Of a stretch of 64,000 nt of DNA, positions 23,387 to 37,100 are shown piece by piece. The first letter of the stretch is position 1; each line of letters begins with the position of its first letter. The position numbers and the translations under genes were made by a program. The DNA lies in contig NC_079880.1 of NCBI RefSeq assembly GCF_029227915.1, forward strand, positions 7,318,001 to 7,382,000, in the 5' to 3' direction. This DNA comes from Hydractinia symbiolongicarpus. Taxonomy: Eukaryota > Cnidaria > Hydrozoa > Anthoathecata > Hydractiniidae. A model generated the notes under the pieces. That model ran no database searches. It saw nothing but the letters and a program-made list of their open reading frames with translations, and was not told where the DNA came from.

Positions 23387-26300
23387 CGCCCAGTATTATC
23401 GCTGAGTGTCGGCACTCATGTCAAGTTAAGAAGAATGTTATTTCTTGGAGCCCAATAGTCTCACTTATCACATTTATAAGGTAATAGTCCAAAATCAGTT
23501 CAATTAAGTCCCACAGTCAATTGTTTCACTGTTAAAAGCCATGCAACCTAGTAATAACAGATAAATATCGCTAAATACATGTTGGTACGAATATGTGACG
23601 CAACCGTTGTAACTGAAGCGGATTAATACCGTTACAATGTCAATGAAATGTAGTTCTTAAAAGTGTCGCTATTTCTTCGGCGCGCGATAACGGCTAGGAT
23701 TGGTCCCACATTAAAAATGACTTATTTATCTACATTTTTAAATGAAGCGCAACCGCAGCGCCCAGTGTAATCGCTGAGTTCCGGCAATCACATCAAATAA
23801 AGAAGAATGTTATTTCTTGGAGTCCAAATGTCTCATTTATCACATTTATCAGGTTACAGTCCAAAATTAGTTCAATTAAGTCCCACAGTCAATCGTTGCA
23901 TAGTTAAAAGCGATGAAATCTAGTAACATCAGAAAAATATCGCTAAATATATGTTGGTACGAATATGTGACCCAACCATTGTAACTCAAACGGACTGACA
24001 CTGTTAGAAAGTCAGTGAAGTGTAGCATTTGAAACTGTCTCTGTTTCTTCAGCGCGCGCTAGCGGCTAGGATTCCTCCAACAGGTAAAAAGTGACTTTTT
24101 CATCTTAATTTTCAAATGAAGCACTACCACAGCGCCCAGTATTATCGCTGAGTGTCGGCAATCATGTCAAATTAAAAAGAATGTTATTTCTTGGAATCCA
24201 ATTGTCTCACTTATAACATTTATAAGGTCACAGTCCAAAATCAGTTCAATTAAGTGCCACAGTGAATCGATTCACTGTTAAAAGCGATGCAACCTAGTAA
24301 TATGAGAAAAATATCGCTAAATACATGTTGGTACGAATATGTGACGCAACCGTTGTAACTGAAGCGGATTAATACCGTTAGAAAGTCAATGAAATGTAGT
24401 TTTTGAAACTGTCGCAACTTCTTCAGCGCGCGATAACGGCTAGGATTGGTCCCAAAGTAAAAATGACTTATTTATCTAAATTTTTAGATGAAGCGCTACC
24501 ACAGGGCCAGTGTAATCGCTGAGTTCCGGCAATCACGTCAAATTAAGAAGAATGTTATTTCTTGGAGCCCAATTGTCTCACTTATCACATTTATAAGGTA
24601 ATAGTCCAAAATCAGTTCAATTAAGTCCCACAGTCAATCGTTTCACTGTTAAAAGCGATACAACCTAGTAGTATGAGAAAAATATCGCTAAATACATGTT
24701 GGTACAAATATGTGACGCAACCGTTGTAACTGAAGCCGATTAATACCGTTAGAAAGTCAATGAAATATAGTTTTTGAAACTGTCGCAATTTCTTCAGCGC
24801 GCGATAACAGCTAGGATTGGTCCCACAGTAAAAATGACTTATTTATCTACATTTTTAAATGAAGCGCTACCACAGCGCCCAGTGTAATCGCTGAGTTCCG
24901 GCAATCACGTCAAATTAAAAAGAATGTTATTTCTTGGAGTCCAATGGTTTCATTTATCACATTTATCTGGTCACAGTCCAAAGTTAGTTCAAATAAATCC
25001 CACAGTCCATCGTTTCATTGTTAAAAGCGATGCAACTTAGTAATATCAGAAAAATATCGCTAAATACATGTTGGTACAAATATGTGATCCAACCATTGTA
25101 ACTCAAACGGACTGACACTGTTAGAAAGTCAGTGAAATGTAGCATTTGAAACTGTCTCTATTTCTTCAGCGCGCGCTAACGGCTAGGATTCCTCCAACAG
25201 TTAAAAAGTGACTTTTTCATCTTAATTTTCAAATGGAGCGCTACCACATCGCCCATTGTAATCGCTGAGTTGCGGCAATCGTGTCAAATTAAGAAGCATG
25301 TTATTTCTTGCAGCCCAATTGTGTCACCTTTACATTTATCAGGTCATAGCCCAAAATCAGTTCAATTAAGTCCCACAGTCAATCGTTTCACTGTTAAAAG
25401 CGATACAACCTAGTAATACAGGAAAGATGTCACCAAATACATGTTGGTACGAATATGTGACTCACCTGTTGTAACACAAACGGATTTATACTGTTAGAAA
25501 GTCAATGAAATTTAGTTTTTGAATCTGTTGCTATTTTTTCAGCGCGCGATAACGGCTACGATTGGTCCAACAGCACAAAATGACTTATATGTCTACATTT
25601 TTGAATAAATCGCTACCCCAGAGCCCAGTGTAATCGCTGAGTTCCGGCAATCATGTCAAATTAAGAAGAATGTTATTTCTTGGAGTCCAATTTTCTCACT
25701 TATAACATTTATAACGTCACAGTCCAAAATCAGTTCAATTACGTGCCACAGTCAATCGTTTCACTGTTAAAAGCGATACAACTTGGTAATCTCGGAAAAA
25801 ATCACTAAATACATGTTGGTACGAATATGTGACGCAACTGTTGTGGTTGAAACGGACTGATACCGTTAGAAAGTCAATAAAATGTACTATTTGAAACTGT
25901 CTCTATTTCTTCAGCGCGCGCTAAGGGCTAGGATTAATCCCACAGTAAAAATTGACTTATTTATCTAAATTTTGCTACCACAGCGCCCCGTATTATCGCT
26001 GAGTGTCGGCAATCATGTCAAATTAAGAAGAATGTTATTTCTTGGAATCCAATTGTATCACTTATACCGTTTATAAGGTCACAGTCCAAAATCAGTTCAA
26101 TTAAGTGCCACAGTCAATCGTTTCACTGTTAAATGCGATGCAACCTAGTAATGTGAGAAAAATATCGCTAAATACATGTTGGTACGAATATGTAACGCAG
26201 CCGTTGTAACTGAAGTGGATTAATACCGTTAGAAAGTCAATGAAATTTAGTTTTGAAACTGTCGCAATTTCTTCAGCGCCCGATAACGGCTAGGATTGGT

Positions 26301-27033
26301 CGCACAGTAAAAATGACTTATTTGTCTAAATTTTTAAATAAAGCGCTACCACAGTGCCCAGTGTAATCGCTGAGTTGCGGCAATCATGTAAAATTAAGAA
26401 GAATGTTATTTCTTGGAGTCCAATTGTCTCACTTATCACATTTATAAGGTCATAGTCCAAAATCAGTTCAATTAAGTCCCACAGTCAATCGTTTCACTGT
26501 TAAAAGCGATACAACCTAGTAATACCGGAAAGATATCACGAAATACATTTGGGTACAAATATGTGACTCACTTGTTGTAACTCAAACAGACTGACACCCT
26601 TAGAAAGTCAATGAAATGTACTTTTTGAAACTGTCGCTAATTCTTCAGCGCGTGATAACGGCTAGGATTAGTCCCACAGTTAAAAAGTGACTTTTTTATC
26701 TTAATTTTCAAATGAAGCGCTACCACATCGCCCATTGTAATCGCTGAGTTGCGGCAATCATGTCAAATTAAGAAGAATCTTATTTCTTGCAGCCCAATTG
26801 TGTCACCTTTACATTTATCAGGTCACAGCCTAAAATCAGTTCAATTAAGTCCCACAGTCAATCGTTTCACTGTTAAAAGCGATACAACCTAGTAATACCG
26901 GAAAGATATCACGAAATACATTTGGGTACAAATATGTGACTCACTTGTTGTAACACAAACGGATTTATACTGTTAGAAATTCAATGAAATTTAGTTTTTG
27001 AATCTGTTGCTATTTCTTCAGCGCGCGATAACG
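23387..27033 (+). repeat. Mixed-haplotype monomers
   Basis: Starts within this stretch are 23693, 24065, 24439, 24810, 25182, 25555, 25927, 26289 and 26661. Monomers 25182 and 26661 carry a shortened central segment (GTGTCACCTTTACATTTATC) in which the CTTATAA dyad is lost. Monomer 25927 is 10 bp short. Several of these monomers reappear in a related order at 45242-47477. No clean local period is visible. Confidence 0.85.
25950..25990 (+). other. 10-bp deletion in a monomer
   Basis: The AT-rich stretch reads AAATTTTGCTACCAC in place of the usual form, in which TAAATGAAGC intervenes. The monomer 25927-26288 is therefore 362 bp. The left arm of the GCGCTACCACAGCGC dyad is removed with it. I see this deletion only once. 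Confidence 0.88.
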
Positions 27034-29263
27034 GCTAGGATTGGTACCACAGTAAAAATTGACTTATTTATCTAAATTTTTTAATGAAGCGCTACCCCAG
27101 GGCCCAGTGTAATCGCTGAGTTCCGGCAATCATGTCAAGTTATGAAGAATGTTATTTCTTGGAGTGCGATTGTCTCACTTATCACATTTATAAGGTCATA
27201 GTCCAAAGTTAGTTCAATTAAGTCCCACAGTCAATTCTTTCATTGTTAAAAGCGATGCAACCAAGTAATACCAGAAAAATATCGCTAAATACATGTTGGT
27301 CCGAGCATGTGACCCAACCGTTGTAACTCAAACAAACTGACACCGTTAGAAAGTCAATGAAATGTACTTTTTGAAACTGTCGCTAATTCTTCAGCGCGCA
27401 ATAGCGGCTAGGATTGGTCCCACACCACAAAATTACTTATTTGTCTACATTTTTGAATAAATCGCTACCCCAGCACCCAGTTTAATCGCTGAGTTCCGAC
27501 AATCATGTCAAATTAAAAAGAATGTTATTTCTTGGAGACCAATTATCTCACTTATAAAATGTATAACCTCACAGTCCAAAATCAGTTCAATTATGTGTCA
27601 CAGTCAATCGTTTCACTGGTAAAAGCGATGCAACCTAGTAATATGAGAAACATATCGCTAAATACATGTTGGTAAGAATATGTGACGCAACCGTTGTAAC
27701 TGAACCGGATTGATACCCTTAGAAAGTCAATGAAATGTAGTTTTTGAATCTGTCTCTATTTCTTCTGCGCGTCCTAACGGCTACGATTGGTCCCACAGCA
27801 CAAAATGACTTATTTGTCTACATTTTTGAATAAAGCGCTACCCCAGCTCCCAGTGTAATCGCTGAGTTCCGGCAATCAGGTCAAATTAAGAAGAATGTTA
27901 TTTCTTGGAGTGCAATTGTCTCACTTATCACATTTATGAGGTCATAGTCCAAAATCATATCAATTAAGTCCCACAGTCAATCGTTTCACTGTTAAAAGCG
28001 ATACAACTTAGTAATCTCGGAAAAATTCACTAAATGCATGTTGGTACGAATATGTGACGCAACTGTTGTAGTTGAAACGGACTGATACCGTCAGAAAGTC
28101 AATGAAATGTAGTATTTGAAACTGTCTCTAATTCTTCAGCGCGCGCTAAGGGCTAGGATTGGTTCCACAGTAAAAATTGACTTATTTATCTAAATTTTTT
28201 AATGAAGCGCTACCCCAGCGCCCAGTGTAATCGCTGAGTTCCGGCAATCATGTCAAGGTATGAAGAATGTTATTTCTTGGAGTGCGATTGTCTCACTTAT
28301 CACATTTATAAGGTCATAGTCCAAAGTTAGTTCAATTAAGTCCCGCAGTCAATTCTTTCATTGTTAAAACCGATGCAACCAAGTAATACCAGACAAAATA
28401 TCGCTAAATACATGTTGGTACGGGCATGTGACCCGACCGTTGTAACTCAAACAAACTGACACCGTTAGAAAGTCAATAAAATGTACTTTTTGAAACTGTC
28501 GCTAATTCTTCAGCGCGCAATAGCGGCTAGGATTGGTCCCACACCACAAAATGACTTATTTGTCTACATTTTTGAATAAATCGCTACCCCAGCACCCAGT
28601 GTAATCCCTGAGTTCCGGCAATCATGTCAAATTAAAAAGAATGTTATTTCTTGGAGACCAATTGTCTCACTTATAACATTTATAACCTCACAGTCCAAAA
28701 TCAGTTCAATTATGTGCCACAGTCAATCGTTTCACTGGAAAAAGCGATGCAACCTAGTAATATGAGAAACATATCGCTAAATACATGTTGGTGCGAATAT
28801 GTGACGCAACCGTTGTAACTGAAGCGGATTGACACCCTTAGAAAGTCAATGATATGTAGTTTTTGAATCTGTCTCTATTTCTTCTGCGCGTCCTAACGGC
28901 TACGATTGGTCCCACAGGACAAAATGACTACTTTGTCTACATTTTTGAATAAAGCGCTACCCCAGCGCCCAGTGTAATCGCTGAGTTCCGGCAATCATGT
29001 CAAATTAAGAAGAATGTTATTTCTTCGAGTCCAATTGTCTCACTTATCACATTTATAAGGTCATAGTCCAAAATCAAAGTCCCACAGTCAATCGTTTCAC
29101 TGTTAAAAGCGATGCAACCTAGTAATATGAGAAAAATATCGCTAAATACATGTTGGTACGAATATGTGACCCAATCGTTGTAACTCAAACAGATTGACAC
29201 CCTTAGAAAGTCAATGTAATGTACTTTTTGAAACTGTCGGTAATTCTTCAGCGCGTGATAACG
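27034..29263 (+). repeat. ~1119-bp trimer, two copies
   Basis: Monomers 27034, 27407 and 27780 are repeated as 28152, 28526 and 28899 (offsets 1118, 1119 and 1119 bp). Shared private changes include GGAGTGCGATTGTCTCAC, the GAATAAATCGCTACCCCAGC form of the dyad region, and GCGCGTCCTAACGGCTACG. The same three monomer types recur at 47851-48970 and at the right end of the window. The last monomer (28899) is 365 bp because of an 8-bp deletion. Confidence 0.9.
29066..29086 (+). other. 8-bp deletion in a monomer
   Basis: CCAAAATCAAAGTCCCACAG replaces the usual form that has GTTCAATT in the middle. The deletion shifts the reading frame and joins two short open frames on the minus strand. That explains the longest open frame of the window (119 codons, 29000-29359), which is not a gene. 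Confidence 0.85.
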
Positions 29264-31115
29264 GCTAGGATTGGTCCTACAGTAAAAATTGACTTTTTTA
29301 TCTAAATCTTTAAATGAGGCGCTACCACAGCGCCCACTGTAATCGCTGAGTTCCGGCAATCATGTCAAATTAAGAAGAATGTTATTTCTTGGAGTCCAAT
29401 GGTCTCACTTATAACATTTATCACGTTACAGTCCAAAGTCAGTTCAATTAAGTCCCACACTCAATTGTTTCATTGGTAAAACCGATGCAACCTAGTAATA
29501 TCAGAAAAATATCGCTAAATATATGTTGGTACGAGTATGTGACCCAATCGTTGTAACTCAAACGGACTGACACCGTTAGAAAGTCAATGAATTGTACTTT
29601 TTGAAACTGTCGCTAATTCTTCAGCGCGTCATAACGGCTAGGATTGGTCCCGCAGTAAAAAGTGACTTATTAATCTAAACTTTACAATGAAGTACTACCA
29701 CAGCGCCCAGTGTAATCGCTGAGTTCCGGTAATCACGTCAAATTAAGAATAATGTTATTTTTTGAAGTCCAATTGTCTCCTTTATGACATTTATCAGGTC
29801 ACAGTCCAAAGTTAGTTCAATTAAGTCCCACAGTCAATCGTTTCATTGTTAAAAGCGATGCAACCTAGTAATGTCAGAAAAATATCGCTAAATACATGTT
29901 GGTACGAATATGTCACGCAACCGTTATAACACAAACGGACTGACACCGTGAGAAAGTCAATGAAATGTAGTTTTTGAAACTTTCGCTCTTTCTTCAGCGC
30001 GCGATAACGGCTAGGATTGGCTCCACAGTAAAAATGACTTATTTATCTAACTTTTAAATGAACCGCTACCACAGCGCCCAGGGTAATTGCTGAGTTCTGA
30101 CAATCACGTCAAATTAAGAAGAATGTTATTTCTTGGAATCCAATTGTCTCACTTATAACATTTACAAAGTCACAGTCCAAAATCAGTTCAATTAAGTGCC
30201 ACAGTCCATCGTTTCACTGTTAAATGCGATGCACCCTAGTAATGTGAGAAAAAAAATTGCTAAATACATGTTGGTACGAATATGTGACGCAACCGTTGTA
30301 ACTGAAGTGGATTAATACTGTTAGAAAGTTAATGAAATGTAGTTTTTGGAACTGTCGCAATTTCTTCAGCGCGCGATAACGGCTAGGATTGGTCCCACAG
30401 TAAAAATGACTTATTTATCTAAATTTTTAAATAAAGCGCTACCACAGCGCCCAGTGTAATCGCTGAGTTCCGGCAATCACGTCAAATTAAGAAGACTGTT
30501 ATTTCTTGGAGTCCAATGGTCTCATTTATCACATTTATCAGGTCACAGTCCAAAGTTAGTTCAATTAAGGCCCACAGTCCATCGTTTCATTGTTAAAAGC
30601 GATGCAACCTAGTAATATCAGAAAAATATCGCTAAATACATGTTGGTACGAATATTTGACCCAATCGTTGTAACTCAAACAGATTGACACCCTTAGAAAG
30701 TCAATGTAATGTACTTTTTGAAACTGTCGGTAATTCTTCAGCGCGTGATAAGGGCTAGGATTAGTCCCACAGTAAAAATTGACTTATTTATCTAAATTTT
30801 TAAATGAAGCGCTACCAAAGCGCTCAGAATTATCGCTGAGTGTCGGCAATCATGTCAAATTAAGAAGAATGTTATTTCTTGGAATCCAATTGTCTCCTTT
30901 ATCAGATTTATCAGGTCACAGTCCAAAGTTAGTTCAATTAAGTCCCACAGTCAATCGTTTCATTGTTAAAAGCAATGCAACCTAGTAATATCAGAAGAAT
31001 ATCGCTAATACGAATATTTGACCCAACCGCTGTAACTCAAACGGACTGACACCGTTAGAAAGTCAATGCAATGTAGTTTTTGAAACTGTCGCTTTTTCTT
31101 CAGCGCGCGATAAGG
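29264..31115 (+). repeat. Five monomers related to 52390-53879
   Basis: Starts are 29264, 29637, 30010, 30382 and 30754. The first two match 53134 and 53507 (offset 23870 bp, shared CTAAATCTTTAAATGAGGCGC and AACTTTACAATGAAGT variants). The next two match 52390 and 52762. The two pairs are in swapped order in the two places. The last monomer carries an 11-bp deletion and is 362 bp. Confidence 0.85.
31001..31013 (+). other. 11-bp deletion marker, copy 1
   Basis: ATCGCTAATACGAATATTTG replaces the conserved segment that normally holds AATACATGTTGG. The same deletion, with the same upstream AGCAATGCAACC and CAGAAGAAT changes, occurs at about 40670 and 42522. It is a single event later copied, and a useful tracer. 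Confidence 0.9.
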
Positions 31116-34100
31116 GCTAGGATTGGTCCCACGGTAAAAAATGACTTATTTATCTAAATTTTAAATGAAGCGCTACCACAACGCCCAGTGTAATCGCTGA
31201 GTTCCGGCAATCATGTCAAATTAAGATGAATGTTATTTCTTGTAGTCCAATTGTCTTATTTATCACATTCATCAGGTCACAGTCCAAAGTTAGTTCAATT
31301 AAGTCCCACATTCATTCGTTTCACTGTTAAAAGCGATTCAACCTAGTAATAACAGATAAATATCGCTAAATACATGTTGGTACGAATATGTGACGCAACC
31401 GTTGTAACTGAAGCGGATTGATACTGTTACAATGTAAATGAAATGTAGTTCTTAAAAGTGTCGCTATTTCTTCGGCGCGCGATAACGGCTGGGATTGGTC
31501 CCACAGTAAAAATGACTTATTTATCTAAATTTTTAAATGAAGCGCTACCACAGCGCCCAGTGTAATCGCTGAGTTCCGGCAATCACGTCAAATTAAGAAG
31601 AATGTTATTTCTTGGAGTCCAATTGTCTCATTTCTCACATTTATCAGGTCACAGTCCAAAGTTAGTTCAATTAAGTCCCACAGTCAATCGTTGCATAGTT
31701 AAAAGCGATTCATTCTAGTAATATCAGGAAAATAGCGCTAAATACATGTTGGTACGACTATGTGACCCAACCATTGCAACTCAAACGGACTGACTCTGTT
31801 AGAAAGTCAATGAAATGTAGTATTTGAAACTGTCTCTATTTCTTCAGCGCGCGCTAACGGCTAGGATTCGTCCCACAGTTAAAAAGTGACTTTTTCATCT
31901 TAATTTTCAAATGAAGCGCTACCACATCGCCCATTGTACTCGCTGAGTTGCGGCAATCGTGTCAAATTAAGAAGAATATTATTTCTTGCAGCCCAATTGT
32001 GTCACCTTTACATTTATCAGGTCACAGCCTAAAATCAGTTCAATTAAGTCCCAAAGTCAATCGTTTCACTGTTAAAAGCGATACAAGCTAGTAATACCGG
32101 AAAGATATCACGAAATACATTTGGGTACAAATATGTGACTCACTTGTTGTAACACAAACGGATTTATACTGTTAGAAATTCAATGAAATTTAGTTTTTGA
32201 ATCTGTTGCTATTTCTTCAGAGCGCGATAACGGCTACGATTGGTCCAACAGCACAAAATGACTTATTTGTCTACATTTTTGAATAAAGCGCTACCCCAGC
32301 GCCCCGTGTAATCGCTGAGTTCCGGTAATCACGTCAAATTAAGAATAATGTTATTTCTTGAAGTCCAATTGTCTCCTTTATGACATTTATCAGGTCACAG
32401 TCCAAAGTTAGTTCAATTAAGTCCCACAGTCAATCGTTTCATTGTTAAAAGAGATGCAAGCTAGTAATGTCAGAAAAATATCGCTAAATACATGTTGGTA
32501 CGAATATGTCACGCAACCGTTATAACACAAACGGACTGACACCGTGAGAAAGTGAATGAAATCTAGTTTTTGAAACTGTCGCTCTTTCTTCAGCGCGCGA
32601 TAACGGCTAGGATTGGCCCCACAGTAAAAATGACTTATTTATCTAAATTTTTAAATGAACCGCTACCACAGCGCCCAGTGTAATTGCTGAGTTCTGACAA
32701 TCACGTCAAATTAAGAAGAATGTTATTTCTTGGAATCCAATTGTCTCACTTATAACATTTATAAGGTCACAGTCCAAAATCAGTTCAATTAAGTGCTACA
32801 GTCCATCGTTTTACTGTTAAATGCGATGCAACCTAGTAATGTGAGAAAAAAATCGCTAAATACATGTTGGTACGAATATGTGACGCAACCGTTGTAACTG
32901 AAGTGGATTAATACCGTTAGAAAGTCAATGAAATGTAGTTTTTGAAACTGTCGCAATTTCTTCAGCGCGCGATAACGGCTAGGATTGGTCCCACAGTAAA
33001 AATGACTTATTTATCTAAATTTTTAAATAAAGCGCTACCACAGCGCCCAGTGTAATCGCTGAGTTCCGGCAATCACGTCAAATTAAGAAGACTGTTATTT
33101 CTTGGAGTCCAATGGTCTCATTTATCAGATTTATCAGGTCACAGTCCAAAGTTAGTTCAATTAAGGCCCCAAGTCCATCGTTTCATTGTTAAAAGCGATG
33201 CAACCTAGTAATATCAGAAAATATCGCTAAATAAATGTTGGTACGAATATGTGACCCAATCGTTGTAACTCAAACAGATTGACACCCTTAGAAAGTCAAT
33301 GAAATGTAGTTTTTGAAACTTTCGCTTTTCCTTCAGCGCGCGATAAGGGCTAGGATTGGTCCCACGGTAAAAAATGACTTATTTATCTAAATTTTAAATG
33401 AAGCGCTACCACAACGCCCAGTGTAATCGCTGAGTTCCGGCAATCATGTCAAATTAAGATGAATGTTATTTCTTGGAGTCCAATTGTCTCATTTCTCACA
33501 TTTATCAGGTCACAGTCCAAAGTTAGTTCAATTAAGTCCCACAGTCAATCGTTGCATAGTTAAAAGCGATTCATTCTAGTAATATCAGGAAAATATCGCT
33601 AAATACATGTTGGTACGAATATGTGACCCAACCATTGTAACTCAAACGGACTGACACTGTTAGAAAGTCAATGAAATGTAGTATTTGAAACTGTCTCTAT
33701 TTCTTCTGCGCGCGCTAACGGCTAGGATTCGTCCCACAGTTAAAAAGTGACTTTTTCATCTTAATTTTCAAATGAAGCGCTACCACATCGCCCATTGTAC
33801 TCGCTGAGTTGCGGCAATCACGTCAAATTAAGAAGAATGTTATTTCTTGGAATCCAATTGTCTCACTTATAACATTTATAAGGTCACAGTCCAAAATCAG
33901 TTCAATTAAGTGCTACAGTCCATCGTTTCACTGTTAAATGCGATGCAACCTAGTAATGTGAGAAAAAAATCGCTAAATACATGTTGGAACGAATATGTGA
34001 CGCAACCGTTGTAACTGAAGTGGATTAATACCGATAGAAAGTCAATGAAATGTAGTATTTGAAACTGTCTCTATTTCTTCAGCGCGCGCTAACGGCTAGG

Positions 34101-37100
34101 ATTCGTCCCACAGTTAAAAAGTGACTTTTTCATCTTAATTTTCAAATGAAGCGCTACCACATCGCCCATTGTACTCGCTGAGTTGCGGCAATCGTGTCAA
34201 ATTAAGAAGAATCTTATTTCTTGCAGCCCAATTGTGTCACCTTTACATTTATCAGGTCACAGCCTAAAATCAGTTCAATTAAGTCCCAAAGTCAATCGTT
34301 TCACTGTTAAAAGCGATACAACCTAGTAATACCGGAAAAATATCACGAAATACATTTGGGTACAAATATGTGACTCACTTGTTGTAACACAAACGGATTT
34401 ATACTGTTAGAAATTCAATGAAATTTAGTTTTTGAATCTGTTGCTATTTCTTCAGAGCGCGATAACGGCTACGATTGGTCCAACAGCACAAAATGACTTA
34501 TTTGTCTACATTTTTGAATAAAGCGCTACCCCAGCCCCCGTGTAATCGCTGAGTTCCGGTAATCACGTCAAATTAAGAATAATGTTATTTCTTGAAGTCC
34601 AATTGTCTCCTTTATGACATTTATCAGGTCACAGTCCAAAGTTAGTTCAATTAAGTCCCACAGTCAATCGTTTCATTGTTAAAAGAGATGCAAGCTAGTA
34701 ATGTCAGTAAAATATCGCTAAATACATGTTGGTACGAATATGTCACGCAACCGTTATAACACAAACGGACTGACACCGTGAGAAAGTGAATAAAATCTAG
34801 TTTTTGAAACTGTCGCTCTTTCTTCAGCGCGCGATAACGGCTAGGATTGGCCCCACAGTAAAAATGACTTATTTATCTAAATTTTTAAATGAACCGCTAC
34901 CACAGCGCCCAGTGTAATTGCTGAGTTCTGACAATCACGTGAAATTAAGAAGAATGTTATTTCTTGGAATCCAATTGTCTCACTTATAACATTTATAAGG
35001 TCACAGTCCAAAATCAGTTCAATTAAGTGCTACAGTCCATCGTTTCACTGTTAAATGCGATGCAACCTAGTAATGTGAGAAAAAAATCGCTAAATACATG
35101 TTGGTACGAATATGTGACGCAACCGTTGTAACTGAAGTGGATTAATACCGTTAGAAAGTCAATGAAATGTAGTTTTTGAAACTGTCGCAATTTCTTCAGC
35201 GCGCGATAACGGCTAGGATTGGTCCCACAGTAAAAATGACTTATTTATCTAAATTTTTAAATAAAGCGCTACCACAGTGCCCAGTGTAATCGCTGAGTTC
35301 CGGCAATCACGTCAAATTAAGAAGACTGTTATTTCTTGGAGTCCAATGGTCTCATTTATCAGATTTATCAGGTCACAGTCCAAAGTTAGTTCAATTAAGG
35401 CCCCAAGTCCATCGTTTCATTGTTAAAAGCGATGCAACCTAGTAATATCAGAGAATATCGCTAAATAAATGTTGGTACGAATATGTGACCCAATCGTTGT
35501 AACTCAAACAGATTGACACCCTTAAAAAGTCAATGAAATGTAGTTTTTGAAACTTTCGCTTTTTCTTCAGCGCGCGATAAGGGCTAGGATTGGTCCCACG
35601 GTAAAAAATCACTTATTTATCTAAATTTTAAATGAAGCGCTACCACAACGCCCAGTGTAATCGCTGAGTTCCGGCAATCATGTCAAATTAAGATGAATGT
35701 TATTTCTTTGAGTCCAATTGTCTTATTTATCACATTCATCAGGTCACAGTCCAAAGTTAGTTCAATTAAGTCCCACATTCATTCGTTTCACTGTTAAAAG
35801 CGATTCAACCTAGTAATAACAGATAAATATCGCTAAATACATGTTGGTACGAATATGTGACGCAACCGTTGTAACTGAAGCGGATTGATACTGTTACAAT
35901 GTAAATGAAATGTAGTTCTTAAAAGTGTCGCTATTTCTTCGGCGCGCGATAACGGCTAGGATTGGTCCCACAGTAAAAATGACTTATTTATCTACATTTT
36001 TAAATGAAGCGCTACCACAGCGCCCAGTGTAATCGCTGAGTTCCGGCAATCACGTCAAATTAAGAAGAATGTTATTTCTTGGAGTCCAATTGTCTCATTT
36101 CTCACATTTATCAGGTCACAGTCCAAAGTTAGTTCAATTAAGTCCCACAGTCAATCGTTGCATAGTTAAAAGCGATTCATTCTAGTAATATCAGGAAAAT
36201 ATCGCTAAATACATGTTGGTACGAATATGTGACCCAACCATTGTAACTCAAACGGACTGACACTGTTAGAAAGTCAATGAAATGTAGTATTTGAAACTGT
36301 CTCTATTTCTTCAGCGCGCGCCAACGGCTAGGATTCGTCCCACAGTTAAAAAGTGACTTTTTCATCTTAATTTTCAAATGAAGCGCTACCACATCGCCCA
36401 TTGTACTCGCTGAGTTGCGGCAATCACGTCAAATAAGAAGAATGTTATTTCTTGGAATCCAATTGTCTCACTTATAACATTTATAAGGTCACAGTCCAAA
36501 ATCAGTTCAATTAAGTGCTACAGTCCATCGTTTCACTGTTAAATGCGATGCAACCTAGTAATGTGAGAAAAAAATCGCTAAATACATGTTGGAACGAATA
36601 TGTGACGCAACCGTTGTAACTGAAGTGGATTAATACCGATAGAAAGTCAATGAAATGTAGTTTTTGAAACTGTCGCAATTTCTTCAGCGCGCGATAACGG
36701 CTAGGATTGGTCCCACAGTAAAAATAACTTATTTATCTAAATTTTTAAATAAAGCGCTAGCACAGCGCCCAGTGTAATCGCTGAGTTCCGGCAATCACGT
36801 CAAATTAAGAAGACTGTTATTTCTTGGAGTCCAATGGTCTCATTTATCACATTTATCAGGTCACAGTCCAAAGTTAGTTCAATTAAGGCCCACAGTCCAT
36901 CGTTTCATTGTTAAAAGCGATGCAACCTAGTAATATCAGAAAATATCGCTAAATAAATGTTGGTACGAATATGTGACCCAATCGTTGTAACTCAAACAGA
37001 TTGACACCCTTAGAAAGTCAATGAAATGTAGTTTTTGAAACTGTCGCTTTTTCTTCAGCGCGCAATAAGGGCTAGGATTGGTCCCACGGTAAAAAATGAC

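Noticed and set aside
29000-29359. Open frame of 119 codons on the minus strand, longest in the window
   Set aside because: It lies wholly in satellite monomers, exists because an 8-bp deletion near 29073 joins two frames, and has no recognisable domain. Truncated versions recur at 52945-53229 and 55927-56211 only because the monomer variant recurs.
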